A stretch of 64,000 nt of DNA. It comes from Voacanga thouarsii. Taxonomy: Eukaryota; Streptophyta; Magnoliopsida; Gentianales; Apocynaceae. The DNA lies in assembly GCA_026120185.1 (NCBI GenBank), contig JANUWF010001218.1, positions 3,534,001 through 3,598,000 of the forward strand, written 5' to 3'. Below, piece by piece: positions 33,253 through 45,133 of the stretch. Under the pieces are notes generated by a model. It had not been told where the DNA came from and ran no database searches. It saw only the letters and a program-made list of their open reading frames with translations. The translations under genes and the position numbers were made by a program. Every line of letters starts with the position of its first letter. Position 1 is the stretch's first letter.

Positions 33253-34539
33253 GATGACAAACATGATACATTTGATATGTAGATAGAAATAACATGATGA
33301 GCAAAAAGTGCAAATAATTGTAACAAGTCTCATAGAGATCTTATAAGTAAGCATATTTCAATAATCTTAAGACATGTAATATCTCTATATAAATATTCAA
33401 AATAGTTTGATAGAGATAAAATGCTAAAATGCTCTCCCTAAATATATGCTTATGTGAAAATTTCGAGCATAAGAGGAAATAGAAGAAGTAACGATTTATT
33501 CATCCAGAAAGTGTATCCAAAATAGTTTTGGATGAATGTGTGTTTTCAAAATATTTTTTGATGGGGCTTTTGGATGTCCAAAACATTTTTCAAAAACTGC
33601 TTATAGGAGTATTTATTTTGGAAATGAAGTTTCTGAGTCCAAAACCCCCCTGAGTCGATGCACCATAAAAATTTATCACAGAATTTTGTTTCAAAGATCC
33701 AATCATCATTCAGAATTCTGTGTGAATAACTGTTCATGCCAAAAGTAATTTATGCAGTTCATAGCAGTTTATGCAATTTTCATGAAATTTTGTAACTGTT
33801 CAACAACAGTTTCAGTTTCAGAACGGTTTTAGCAGTTACTTTGCATGTTAAAAAAAAACTCTGCATTAACAGTTTAAATTCAACTCATCAACTTCATATC
33901 AGATTATTATGTAGAACCCATAACATTTTCAGACTAGCATATTTCCTTCTTCCTGGTGAATGCCAACAACATCATGTCGACAGTTATGCAGACAATAATA
34001 TTTTCTCAGATCAACATTCAACATTTTCACAACAGTATTTTTACAGACTATCATTCAACATTTTCACAGCAGAATTTTCACAAATTAGCATTTAATATTT
34101 TCATAGTAGATAATAAAATTTTCGAACCAACATATGCAGACAACATTGTCTTCAGATCAACATATTTTATTTTCCTCCTGTCATAGATCATCAGACAATC
34201 CCATAATATTCTTACTGCCTCAATAATATAACATTTCATAATATTTCTATTTCTCCCCCATAGATCATCAGATAATCCTTAAATTTTCCCTATAATTCTT
34301 ACTGCACCAGCCAATATCATAATAGTCTATGACATTCCTATTTCTCCCCCTTTGTCATCAATCAAAAAGAGGCATAGAAAACGGAGAAATAAGCAACAGT
34401 TAGTAGATAGATAATTAAGCTTAAAAAAAAACATCAGTAATTATCCCAAGACAGGAATATAAATGGCGGAAAATAAATTGTTCAACGGAGTGCAGCAAAG
34501 AAATTGTTCATCATCCCAGTTGCGATCCCAGAAAATAGT
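33253..34539 (-). other. Long non-coding 3' region of the Sirevirus with repeated PPT-like tracts
   Basis: Three further copies of a C/T-rich tract followed by an ATCATCA-type word lie at about 34168-34195, 34243-34276 and 34336-34360 (for example TTTCTCCCCCATAGATCATC). They are internal duplicates of the PPT area. A diverged repeat with ATTCAACATTTTCACA cores lies at about 34014-34105, and a perfect short palindrome TCCAAAATAGTTTTGGA at about 33510-33526. No coding region is credible here. Confidence 0.75.
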
Positions 34540-36016
34540 TTATCCAATATTGATTGTCTCAGATTTTGCTCCAGCACCTTTCTTGGAAAACTGACCAGCA
34601 ATCCTGCTGGATTTTCGCTTCACAACTACATGTTTTTGTCTTTTTCCTTTGCGTTTGGGAGAAGGAGGAGGAGTTTCTGTTTTCTGAACGGGAGAAGGTG
34701 GAAGAGATGGTTCAGGAGAAGTTGTAGGAGAAGGTTTAGGAGAGGAATCCTTTTTGTCCACAGGCAGTTCAGATTTATCTTCAACTTTTTCATGTTCAGA
34801 AATTTTAGCAGATTGTTCAATGACAGATAGTCTATTTCCTAACAGCTTGATTTCCGAGCTAAGAGATTCCAACTTCTCTCGCAAAAGAACCGATTGCACT
34901 CGTAATATTCTCAGATAGACCAGAGTCCGGAACAGTTCCTTCCTCATCAATCTTTCTTTTGGTTCCTGACTTTCCTTCTTCCTTGATCTTTATCAAGTTT
35001 TCCTTCTCTTTTCCAGTAGATTCTCTCAACAATTTCCATGAATTTCCTTCCCTAACATATCCCATCTTTTCAAAAGAGTCATAGCTGTAGACATTTGTTT
35101 TTGAGGGATCACATGGAATAGAATTTAAATCAACTTTAAAAAATTAAAAGACTTTTGTCAATAGATTGCCAAAAGGAAGAGCTTTACTTGAGGTGTTACG
35201 AGATTGCAACATAAGCTTGGTGGCTAAAAAACCAAAATTTATCTGCCTCTGTTCAACCAACCCAAGCATTACCACCATTTGCATAATATTGATAGAAGTT
35301 TTATGACCAGAACTGGGAACAATCATGGTTGATACCATGTGGTGCAAGATTCTACCCGTCCCATTCAGTCATTTTGAATTTCTATTTCCAGAACTTTCAA
35401 AGCTTTTCCCTCCAATGAACAGTTTTTCAAAATTTTTCAAATAAAAAATTTCTTTCCCTTCAGGAAATTTATTCATCTCAAAGTACTGAAGGCCGACATC
35501 TTTAACATCACAAATTCTGTTAAACAGCCTATGATCAAATTCTATTTCTCTGTCCTTAACTCTGGATACATACCATCTAATCATAAAGCCTCCCTCGGTT
35601 TCTTCCAACTTTCCTTTTCTCAAATTAGCGTAGAATTCCCAGACTAGAGGAGTATATATTTTCTCATCGACTGACAACAAACTTCCCCACCCAATATGAT
35701 CAAACATGTCCAGAATATTAGACAGATTTAAGAAGGCAGAATGATTAACCCGACAGCCAGAGATCACAGTTCTATTTCTTGAAACCCAATCATTGTACTC
35801 AGATTTGTATTTAGAGTCAAGAAATCGGGGTACCTGGTTTGCGGAACTTGGTTGTTCGGAAAATGATTCAGACGAATCATAGTGAGAAGCCGAGAAGTGA
35901 GGCTGCGGAGAGGCTTCTTTGGCTTTGCCTTTTGAACCCGAAACCTTTTTCTATTTCATCTGAGTAGGTTTTTGCTCCTTTTTCGGTTTTGGAATAGAAG
36001 ATTTAGTTTTTGCCAT
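34540..36016 (-). pseudogene. Env-like third ORF of the Sirevirus-type element (Transposase_32-like domain)
   Basis: The ATG at 36016 starts a Lys/Ser-rich N-terminus (MAKTKSSIPKPKKEQKPTQ). The core domain follows: LSNILDMFDHIGWGSLL, PLVWEFYANLRKGKL and VKDREIEFDHRLFNRICDV, then GKEIFYLKNFEKLF and a second conserved region ending SKALPFGNLLTKVF. The last part is a coiled coil (REKLESLSSEIKLLGNRLSV), then Pro/Ser-rich DNA-coded spacer and a basic tail (KRKGKRQKHVVVKRKSSRI). It is broken by stops at about 35951, 35369, 35144 and 34859 and a frameshift near 34900. No convincing signal peptide or membrane segment is visible. The gene lies 0.4 kb downstream of pol, where Sireviruses carry env-like ORFs. 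The domain is shared with 57240-58513. Confidence 0.8.
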
Positions 36017-36451
36017 TGAAAGATTCAACCTTTTTCAGGGCTTTTTGGGTTTTCAAAGAGAAAGAACACGGAGAAGTTGTTTTGGAGGAATGACAGTTTC
36101 AAGAGTTTCAAGAAAGAGAAAATCAGATAGCCTTGAATGTCTAGAAGAATGAGAGAACAAAATGCCTTGAAAACATAAGTGTTTCTCAGATGTTTTGAAA
36201 AATGCGCAAACCAATTTTTTTAAAACTCAGAATTTGGAATAAAGGAATATTAACCATTGATTTTGGAACAAGACAAGATCCGAAATCAATGTCCAAAAGA
36301 TTGTTTCCCTGAAATGCATTTTAGATGTAGAAATTGGATTCCAGCACTTCGTCCAAAACAGGAACAAGATATTTTGGATGTAGAGTTATGTTCCAAAATC
36401 TTTTTCTTCACAATTTCTGCACAAGAAGACCTTACACAAAAAGATTAGTTA

Positions 36452-38176
36452 TCAAATTCTTGTAATGCCCAAACCTCTTCTCAAATTGTTGGACCTGTCT
36501 TCCGCTAGAGGTTTAGTAAAGATATCTACAAGTTGTTCATCCGTTGAGATATATTCAACACACACATCTCCTTTGAGTACATGATCTCGGATGAAGTGAT
36601 GTTTAACTTCAATGTACTTTGTTCTCGAATGCTGCACTGGGTTTTTTGTTAGATTGATAGCACTTGTATTATCACACATTATAGGTACACAATTAAAATT
36701 TAAATTGAAATCTTGCAGAGTATTCTTCATCCATAAGATTTGAGCACAACAGCTTCCTGCTGCAATATATTCAGCCTCAGTGGTGGATAATGAAACACAT
36801 GCTTGTTTTTTACTGTGCCATGATACCAGTGAGTGTCCAAGAAATTGACAATGGCCATTAGTACTTTTTCTTTCAACTTTATACCCTGCATAATCTGCAC
36901 CAGTATATCCTATAAGATCAAAGGTGTTAGTACGTGGATACCATAATCCATAATCATACGTCCCAATAAGATATCGAAGTATGAGTTTGACTGCACTCAA
37001 ATGAGATTCCTTCGGACAAGATTAAAATCGAGCACAAAGACATACTGAGAACATGATATCTGGTCGACTAGCAATAAGATATAGTAGACTTCCAATCATA
37101 CCTCTATATTTTCGTTCATCTACCTTCTTACCCTTTTCATCTTGGTCGAGCTTTATGGATGTACTCATGGGTGTGCTGATTTCTTTTGCTTCATTCATTC
37201 CAAACCTTTTGAGCAACTCTTTGGCATACTTTGCTTGGTTAATGAAGATTCCATCTTTAGTTTGTTTAATTTGCAGTCCGAGAAAGAAGTTCAATTCTCC
37301 CATCATACTCATTTCAAATTCTTGCTGCATAGTCTTAGCAAACATCTTGCATAAAGAGTCATTAGTAGCGCCAAAAATAATATCATCAACATAGATTTGG
37401 ACAATTAGTAAATCACTAGGGCAATCAGATTTGATGAACAATGTATTATCAATTAAGCCTCTAGAAAATCCTTTTGAGATTAGAAAACCATTAAGCCTTT
37501 CATACCAAGCTCTAGGAGCTTGCTTCAATCCATAAAGAGCTTTAGATCATTTGAAAACATGATTTGGAAAGAGCTCATGAGAAAAACCAAGTGGCTGCTC
37601 AATGTACACTTCTTCTTCAATAAAGCCATTTAGGAAAGCACTTTTGACATCCATTTGATAGAGTATAAAATTTTTAAATGATGCAAAGGCAAGTAACATT
37701 CGAATAGATTCTAGTCTAGCAATAGGAGCAAATGTTTCATCATAGTCAATGCCCTCCTCTTGATTAAATCCTTGAGCTACTAATCTAGTTTTATTTCTAA
37801 TTACAGCCCCATTTTCATCAAGTTTATTTCTAAAAACCCATTTTGCTCCAATAACAGGATGATCATGCGGTCTAGGAATAAGTTTCCAAACCTGATTTCT
37901 TTCGAATTGATTCAACTCTTCTTGCATGGCGATAATCCAAAATTTATCATGTAATGCAATATCAATGCTGTTAGGTTCAATAGTTGAAAGAAGAGCAAAG
38001 TTGTCAATAAAATACCGTCGAGTTTTAACTCCTTGGTTTGGATCTCCAATGATTTGTTCCTTTGGATGGCCTGATTTGTATTTCTTAATCTTTCGGCAAT
38101 TGATGATTTGCAAAATCTTCAGTTTGATGTTTTTCTTGTTCATTCTATAATTCTTTGATTTCCTCCTCTTTTGCAT
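36452..38176 (-). pseudogene. Reverse transcriptase and RNase H of the Sirevirus-type element
   Basis: Three open stretches in one frame (37547-38176, 37022-37528, 36452-37000) are separated only by single stop codons. RT shows NQVWKLIPRP, GAKWVFRNKLDENG, YQMDVKSAFLNG, LYGLKQAPRAWYERL and the intact polymerase motif IYVDDIIFG (about 37385). RNase H shows LSTTEAEYIAAG and CDNTSAINLTKNP, then HFIRDHV and DIFTKPL. Gene length is as expected. Only nonsense changes are seen, so this is among the best preserved enzymes in the window. Confidence 0.93.
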
Positions 38177-38202
38177 GAGTATCTAATGATGGAGCATTTA
38201 CC

Positions 38203-39011
38203 TTATCTAACTTCATTTGAATTACCTACATCATCGTTATCTCTTTTTGAAGTATAAATGTTAGATTCATCAAATACAACATGCACAGATTCTTCCACAC
38301 AAAGAGTTCTTTTATTATATACTCTATAAGCTTTCTTGTTGGAAGAATATTCAAGAAATATAGCCTCATCGGACTTGCTATCAAATTTTCCAAGATTATC
38401 TCTTGTATTTAGAACAAAACATTTGCATCCAAAAACTTTAAAATAAGAGATAGAAGGAATTTTGTCAAACATAAGTTCAAAAGGAGTTTTTCTTAAAAAT
38501 GGTCTTAACATAACTCGGTTTATTGTATAGCATGCCGTGTTAACAACTTCCGCCCAAAAGTATTTTGGAAGAACATTTTCACAAAGTATTGATCTAGCCA
38601 TTTCTTGCAAGGTCCGATTTTTCCTTTCAACAACACCATTCTGTTGAGGAGTTTTAATTGTTGAAAAATTATGAAAGACTCCATTTTCATCACAGAGGTG
38701 AGTAAAGTCGTTGTTACAAAATTCTTTTCCATTATCACTTCTAATAGAAATCAGTTTGCATCCAATCGAGTTTTGGACGCGCTTAATCAGTTTTGAAAAT
38801 TTAGTAAAGGCTTCACCTTTTTGTCCAAGAAATAATGTCCAGGTGAATCTAGAAAAATCATCAACAATTACATATGCATATTTTTTACCTCCAAGACTAG
38901 CAGTTCTCATAGGTCCAAATAAATCCATATGAACTAATTTAAGAGGTTTTGAGGTAGAAATCATTTTATTTGGTTTAAAAGAGGTTTTGATTTACTTTCC
39001 AAATTGACATG
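38203..39011 (-). pseudogene. Integrase core of the Sirevirus-type element
   Basis: An open stretch of 253 codons contains all three catalytic positions: VHMDLFGPM (Asp), IRSDNGKEF (Asp) and NGVVERKNRTLQ (Glu). It is followed by the GKCF-type C-terminal region (YFKVFGCKCFVLNTRDN). The N-terminal finger is split by the Tekay insertion: the reading CQFGK-stop lies at the left border (39001-39011) and CDA at the right border (52676-52690). A frameshift separates it from RT near 38190. Confidence 0.9.
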
Positions 39012-42000
39012 TGTAACACCCCACGACTACGTACCCTAAAAGGGCGGGGATGTCACCCCGTCCCATAGGACAAGGGGTCTTTAAAACGAGGTATAAAATA
39101 CAAAGGCAACATCCAAGAGATTCAACTTAGATAAATAAAGAAATACTCTTATTACATCAGACTCAACTTGGAGCAAAACGAAACAAAAACAATTAATCGT
39201 TCAACAGCTTAAACAACAAATGTCTCCTAAGCAAAGATGACAATAATTAGATAAGCTTCAACTATCAATGCCCCGCTGACTCAGCACAGTCTATCTCCTG
39301 AAAACATGATGTAAAACAGTGTGAGAATAAATCTCAGTAAGTCCTGTGTGTGCACATGGTGTTTAAAATTGTACGTGTATGCAAAGTGGAAAACATTTGT
39401 AGAAATATTTGGCAAGTCATAAATAATTTCTCTTTCGCAAAGAGTGGATTTTTCCATAATCATACTTTACACAAAACAATCATCCACTCGAATAAACAGT
39501 CATGTCACCACACGTTGGGTTCCATGAGAACAAAATGGTCAAGGTGCCACACTTTGTTCACCAAGACAGGTCAAGGCACCACACTTTGTGTACCGAGACA
39601 TGATCAGATTACCACACGTTGGGCGTTCTGATCAAGGTGAGTGTACAGCTCATCGGGTGAGATACTCCTCCTTCTCTACACCCACCAAAACCATCCGGGT
39701 GTCCATGCCGGGAAAATAAATAATACCTTACCAGGTACATATGCTAGCTCGGACCGGCCTGACCAACCAATACTGTTGCCTTTTCAAGCAGAGCTCATCT
39801 TCTGGAAGTGGCCTCCTGCCAAAAGACTTACGCTAGCACTCCAAGACTAGTATTGTTAGCCTAACCGTATTGAGTACTCAACAAACTTATCCGTCAATTC
39901 CTGATTCACAATATTTTCAAACCTTGGCTTTGCAAAACGTAGTTTTCTTTAAAAGAGATTTCTAAAAATTTAAGGAAAAGAATAGTTTTCTTGATAAAAT
40001 CGTTAGTCTGACAAAACCGTTTAAAGAATAAATATCCACGTTTACAACCCAAGCAAACATAGTTCAACAATAGCTTTACAAAGCTTCACAACATAGACTT
40101 GCCATCACAACATTTAACAAAAGAGTTTATGCAAGGACTTACTTGATATGCCTCAGATAAACGAGATAAATTCACAGCTTGCTTTCCTCAATTATCCTTC
40201 TGATCTAAACCATATAATATCATAATCAGGGCTTCAACTAATCCGAACATGTGCCAAACTCATTTATTTTCATAACAATTCACAATCCCCTAAGATCATA
40301 TACTATGACCATATATTTAACAAGGTAATAGACATCATCTACTACCTTCAACCTTAATTCCGGCATTAAGGGTAAGTATTTCCGTACCTTACAACAACCG
40401 GGTAGCAGGATCCCGATGCCCCTATAGTGATTGTCCCGAGTTCGTTGGATTAGAAGAGAAAAATTATCTCATTTTTCCTTCCTCATGACCGAGAATGCAT
40501 AAAGAGATGAAATCAGCCTTGAGATGGCGTGATTCCAAAGAAGAAAAGGAAGAGAATTGATGGAAGAAAGGAATCAAGAAGTTGAGATGGTTTTTGCTTA
40601 CCTTAGAGGGTGATCGGTTTTTGCTAGGTGTTGTTCTTGAGGTTTTCGAAAATTTGCTGTGGAGTTCTTGCTGGAATTTTTGTGTAGAATGGAGAGGATA
40701 GACGGCTACTATGATTTAGAGTTAGAGAAGATTGGTTTAGGGTTAGATGGTGATGTTTAGAAAGACTCCTAATTGCTTTAGGCTTCTTGGACAGCAAGGG
40801 CGAAAATTGCAGCTTGTGATGTCTCTCCTTGCTGCCGAATTTAGGTGAGTTTAAGGGAAGAAAATAATCTGCAATTTGCTCCCTTGTGCTGGCCGAAATA
40901 TTGGTCAAGAGAAGGGCTGATTGTGTTCAGAATTTTGGGCCAAACAAGGAAGAGTTTGAGAAGGCTTTGGAGACTAAAATTCTGTGCAAGATGGCCTTAT
41001 GTGCTGTGCAAAATTTCTGAATAGAAGAGGAAGAATTTCTGGACTGTTTTTGCTGTAGTTCTGCCGAAATTTCCAAAGAAACAATGAGGGTGTTTTAGGC
41101 GTAGAAATTGGCTTGATCAGCTGGGGTTTTTCGATGTGTTGTGTGTGCAGAATTTCGGTTGGAATAGGAGTACAAAAGCTGGCCGAAATTTCCTGTACAA
41201 AGCTGTCAAAAATTCTGGTTCCTAATGTTGGGGATATGCCCTAGAGTCAATTTGTACTTATACAATTGTCATTATGTTTTATATAATAATATGAGGCTTT
41301 CCTTTCCATGAATAGTGAGTTTTGATTTGTTGGTCATCAAGTACGTGACTTGATAGTAAAACCCTACAATGAATACAATGACTATTCTAAAACTGTCCCT
41401 GATCGATTATTATTATTGAAATAATAATAAATTAAGATTAGTATGTTTGTGACTTGATGGCTATGTTTTACTGGCCATGGATATTTGTGATATCGAGTCA
41501 AGACATAAATAAATATTAAAGAACATTGTATTGGACATGACCCACTGTGAGAGTACTTCATGGAATATGTCATAAGTACTTTCTAGCCATAATAATATTG
41601 AAAGTCCTTCGACCTAAATTCATCATATTTTCTTACTTTATAAATTCTATATTTTGACATTGTCTAAAGTTGTCTTTAACCAGATAATAAATTAGACTAC
41701 TGTTGGATATAGAATAAATCAAGAAGAGGAATATGATTGATTGTGAAGGAATTTGTCCCTCTCAGTTATGGGAGAGATATCCATGGGCCCCTTGATAAGT
41801 TAGACTGTTAAAAATGCATGGCCGTGCTAAAATATATCAATCTAAGATATTGATATCATTTGTTTGAACAGTCTACTATGAAATCAAGAAATAATTGATT
41901 AAGCTTAATAAGGATGACATGCTCAGTGCCTTATGCTTAATCTCGGATATCGTGTGACAAAAGGACTAAATATAAAATTATGGTTTGGTTCAAAGAGATC

Positions 42001-43677
42001 ACCGATCTTCATTTAACCTGGATAGTTATAATGTTTTGCTAGAAACCGCTTATAACTTGTGGGCCATTTAAATATGATTTAGGCACACTGCCAGTGTTAA
42101 ATGAACCTATAAGGTCACACAATAAGCGAACTTGTTAGGTTATTTTTCCGGTGACCGAGGTTCGATGAATGCGGATGATATCCAGATTATAAGAATCTGA
42201 CTCGGTAAATTAATTAGTTAAATTACCGAGATAATGGCAGAATCTTATCATATCAGTTTTAATTTAATTTGAATTTAAATTGGAATATGATAAGATATTA
42301 TTAGGGTTGGACTCTAAGAGGTTCGGGGGTTTTTAAGAAAACCCTAGCCATCTTTTCAATAGTCCAATTTTTTGGTTGAGAACATTCGTGCCATTCTCTA
42401 CCAGAAAGAAAAAAAAAACCCTCTCAAACCCTATACGCTAGCACTCCCCGGGTATCGAGTGAGTTCGCGGTGTGTATCCGATAGAGGACGTTCGCATACT
42501 GCAGCGTCTGGTGATTGTTCGGGTTGAACGTACAACAGCGCAACCAGAATCAAAGGATTTCGATTACAGCAACCAGAGGTAATTCTTAAAGCTTAGATCT
42601 TCTTAATCGTTTACTTGGGTCCTCGGGAGGGATTCGTGGATGTTTTCCACGTTTAGGAGTCCACGAATCCTAACACCTAAGCTGGCCGAATTTTTGTAGT
42701 TTTGTGAAGATAAAATTCTGGTTTTGTGCAGCTAAGGTAATCTGAATTGATGAGGAGCATTTAGGTGTTTTGAGCTAGGGTTTGGAGAGTTGGATTGCAC
42801 TTAAGGAGTGCTGGAATTTCGGACAGCTTGTGTTGACACCAAGCTGCCGAAATTCTGCTAGGATAAGGAAGAAAATCCTAGTTGAATTAGGATTGAAAAA
42901 AAAGTCTGATTTGCTAAGGGATTTAGGATAAGATTTCCTAGCTTTGGAAGAGTTTGAGTTGAGCTAAAGTTCCTCCAAGAAGTGGCGGCACTTGCTGGAA
43001 ATTTTTCCAGATTTTTAGCTAACATTCTAGGGTTAAAATCAACAAGGTTTCCTACTAGAAAAATGACTCTTTAATTCCAACTATCCATGGTAACATCCAT
43101 TAAGCTAAAATCAAGCTGGAATTTTATTTATTAGCTAGGGTTTTTTTCTTTTTTGAAAATCCTAAGGAATAAAAGCTGAAAATTAAACGTGAACTTTATT
43201 CACATCAAAGTCCTTGAATTTAGGAAATCAATATAGAGACTTATTTCCTTGGAATAATGGCACTAAAATTTCTCTAGGTTTGCTATATCTTTTTCGGCCA
43301 AGACATGGAAACTCTAAGGAAAAGAATCTTCAAGAAGAGAAACTAGGATTCACAAGAGATAGGTTTCGAACTCGGGCCACCATGGAAAAATCACCATCCT
43401 CCCCGCTATTCCAAATCAATTCCAATACTAATTTTTCCTACAAGAAGTTCTTACCACCCCAATACTCATCCTTCCAAATCTTCGACCAAACCTCCCTTAA
43501 CCAAATCTTTAACAACACAACTATTTCACATCAATTAATTCAAATGTAAGAGCGACGGAAAAATTCACATGCATCTATGGAAATAAAATAATTCTAAGCT
43601 ACCACATAAAATTCTAAATGCTATGCAATGCATGACTTTTCCCCATAGTCAAAAGTGGTTTTGGGTGGGGTATTACA
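39012..43677 (-). repeat. 3' LTR of the Tekay element (carries a solo LTR)
   Basis: Begins TGTAACACCCCACGAC and ends GGTGGGGTATTACA on +. It is 3211 bases after subtracting the 1455-base insertion at 41226-42680, matching the partner's 3209. Open stretches here (39281-39463, 40624-40908, 43214-43549) recur in the partner and are LTR translations. Confidence 0.95.
41226..42675 (+). mobile_element. Solo LTR of an Angela-type Ty1/copia element
   Basis: The stretch is absent from the partner Tekay LTR (junction at about 51679) and is flanked by the exact 5-bp duplication CCTAA (41221-41225 and 42676-42680). It begins TGTTGGGGATATGCCCTAGA, the well-known start of Angela/BARE-type LTRs, and ends GAATCCTAACA. 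It has no PBS, PPT or coding sequence, and its 1450 bases suit one LTR. The simplest origin is LTR-LTR recombination of a full element that had inserted in plus orientation. Confidence 0.92.
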
Positions 43678-43697
43678 TCCCCTCCCCCTTAAGAGAA
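43678..43697 (-). other. Polypurine tract of the Tekay element
   Basis: Minus strand CTCTTAAGGGGGAGGGGA lies directly upstream of the LTR start TGTAATACCC. The tract and its GGACGAAATTC upstream neighbour are typical of plant chromoviruses. Confidence 0.92.
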
Positions 43698-43711
43698 TTT
43701 CGTCCCGAAAT

Positions 43712-43950
43712 TCAGATTTCATACCATTCGAGCATAACCGGATACTTCCGTCTTAACCATTCCTCCGTTTCCCACGTTGCATCTTGTGCTCCATGATGAT
43801 CCCAAAGTATCTTCACCATGGGTATCTGCTTGTTTCGAAGCGTCTTAATACTCCGCTCCAAGATCTTGACGGGTCTCTCCACATAGCTTAGATTCGGTTG
43901 CAACTCTAACGGTTTCTCATTGAGTACATGACTCGGATCGGGGTTGTACT
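43712..43950 (-). pseudogene. Chromodomain (C-terminus of Pol) of the Tekay element
   Basis: The open stretch at 43712-43903 reads LSYVERPVKILERSIKTLRN, then VKILWDHHGAQDATWETEEW and LRRKYP, a type seen at the C-terminus of Tekay integrases and thought to guide integration to heterochromatin. It ends nine bases before the PPT region. A one-base frameshift at about 43950 separates it from the integrase reading ending HVFHVSR-stop-type. Confidence 0.88.
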
Positions 43951-43953
43951 TCT

Positions 43954-45133
43954 TTAGCGAGAGACATGGAATACATCATGCATCCCTGCTAGACCATCAG
44001 GTAGATCCAATCGGTAGGCAACCGGTCCAATTTTCTCCAATATCGGGAACGGTCCCAAATACCTAGGACTCAACTTCCCTCCTCTCGGATGTTTCGGGAT
44101 TCCTCTACTAGGAGTCAACTTCAAGAATGCACGGTCACCTACTTGGAACTCCAGTTCTCTTCTCCTAGAGTCTGCATAGCTTTTACATGCGCTTTGCGTT
44201 GCTCTTAATCTTTCTCGGATTACCTTGACTTTGTCCGTCATCTCCTGAATGCATACTTCAACGTTCCCTTCTTCTGTCCATCCCCAGTATATCGGTACTT
44301 GGCATTTTCGCCCATACATTGCTTCGTACGGCGCCATTCCGATCGACGCTCGATAGTCTGTTGTTATATGCTAACTCCGCATGCGGTAAAGACTCAATCC
44401 ACTTATCTCCAAAGTCCAAGATACATGCTCGGAGCATGTCTTCCAGTATCTGAATGACTCTTTCGGATTGACCGTCTGTCTGCGGATGAGCAGAGGTGCT
44501 GAATTTCAGGGTCGTGCCCAAGGACTCCTGGAACTTACCCCAGAACCTTGAAGTGAATCTAGGGTCCCTATCCGACACAATGCTCGACGGTACACCATGC
44601 AACCTTACAATTTCTCGGGTATATGTCTGAGCCAACTTTTCCATCGAGTCCCTTACGTTTACCGGTATGAAGTGCGTTGTCTTGGTCAATCGGTCCACTA
44701 CCACCCAGATCGCATCTTTGTGTGACTTGGTCATCGGAAGGCCAGTCACAAAGTCCATGGTCACCTCTTCCCATTTCCATTCGGGAATCGGTAACGGTTG
44801 CCGTAACCCTGCAGACTTCTTATGTTCCATTTTAACCTTCGGCACGTCGGGCGAGGTTGACACATGCTTGAACTACATCCCTCTTCATTCCGGCCCACCA
44901 ATATTTCCTCTTCAAGTCTTGGTACATCTTTACCTCCCAGGGTGTATGGTATATTTGCTCTTGTGCGCTTCGTCCAGTATCCTCTTCCTTAAGTCTTGGA
45001 TGTCCGGTACACAAATCCGGTCCCGAAAGTATAATACCCCATTCTTATCGGTCCGGAAATCGCTTCCTCCTCTCGCGATCTCTTTTTCCTTGAAAGTTTG
45101 AAATTCTGCACTGCCACTGTTGACTCGATACAA
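43954..45133 (-). pseudogene. Integrase of the Tekay element
   Basis: The zinc finger is spread over two frames (ILDEAHKSKYTIHPG at about 44940-44990; KMYQDLKRKYWWAGMKRDV at about 44880-44930). The core open stretch at 44258-44863 has MDFVTGLPMTKSHKDAIWVV (first Asp), VSDRDPRFTSRFWGKF (second Asp) and HPQTDGQSERVIQILED (Glu). After a frameshift near 44340 the C-terminal domain continues at 43954-44337 (APYEAMYGRKCQVPIYW, then GPFPILEKIGPVAYRLDLP). At least three frameshifts are present; the catalytic triad itself is intact. Confidence 0.92.

Noticed and set aside
34504..34830. Arg-rich frame on +, opposite the env-like ORF
   Set aside because: It is the complement of the Lys/Pro-rich tail of the minus-strand ORF; the minus strand has the homology.
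40624..40908. 94-codon frame found identically at 51078-51362
   Set aside because: Identical because both are LTR copies of the same Tekay element; not evidence of a conserved gene.
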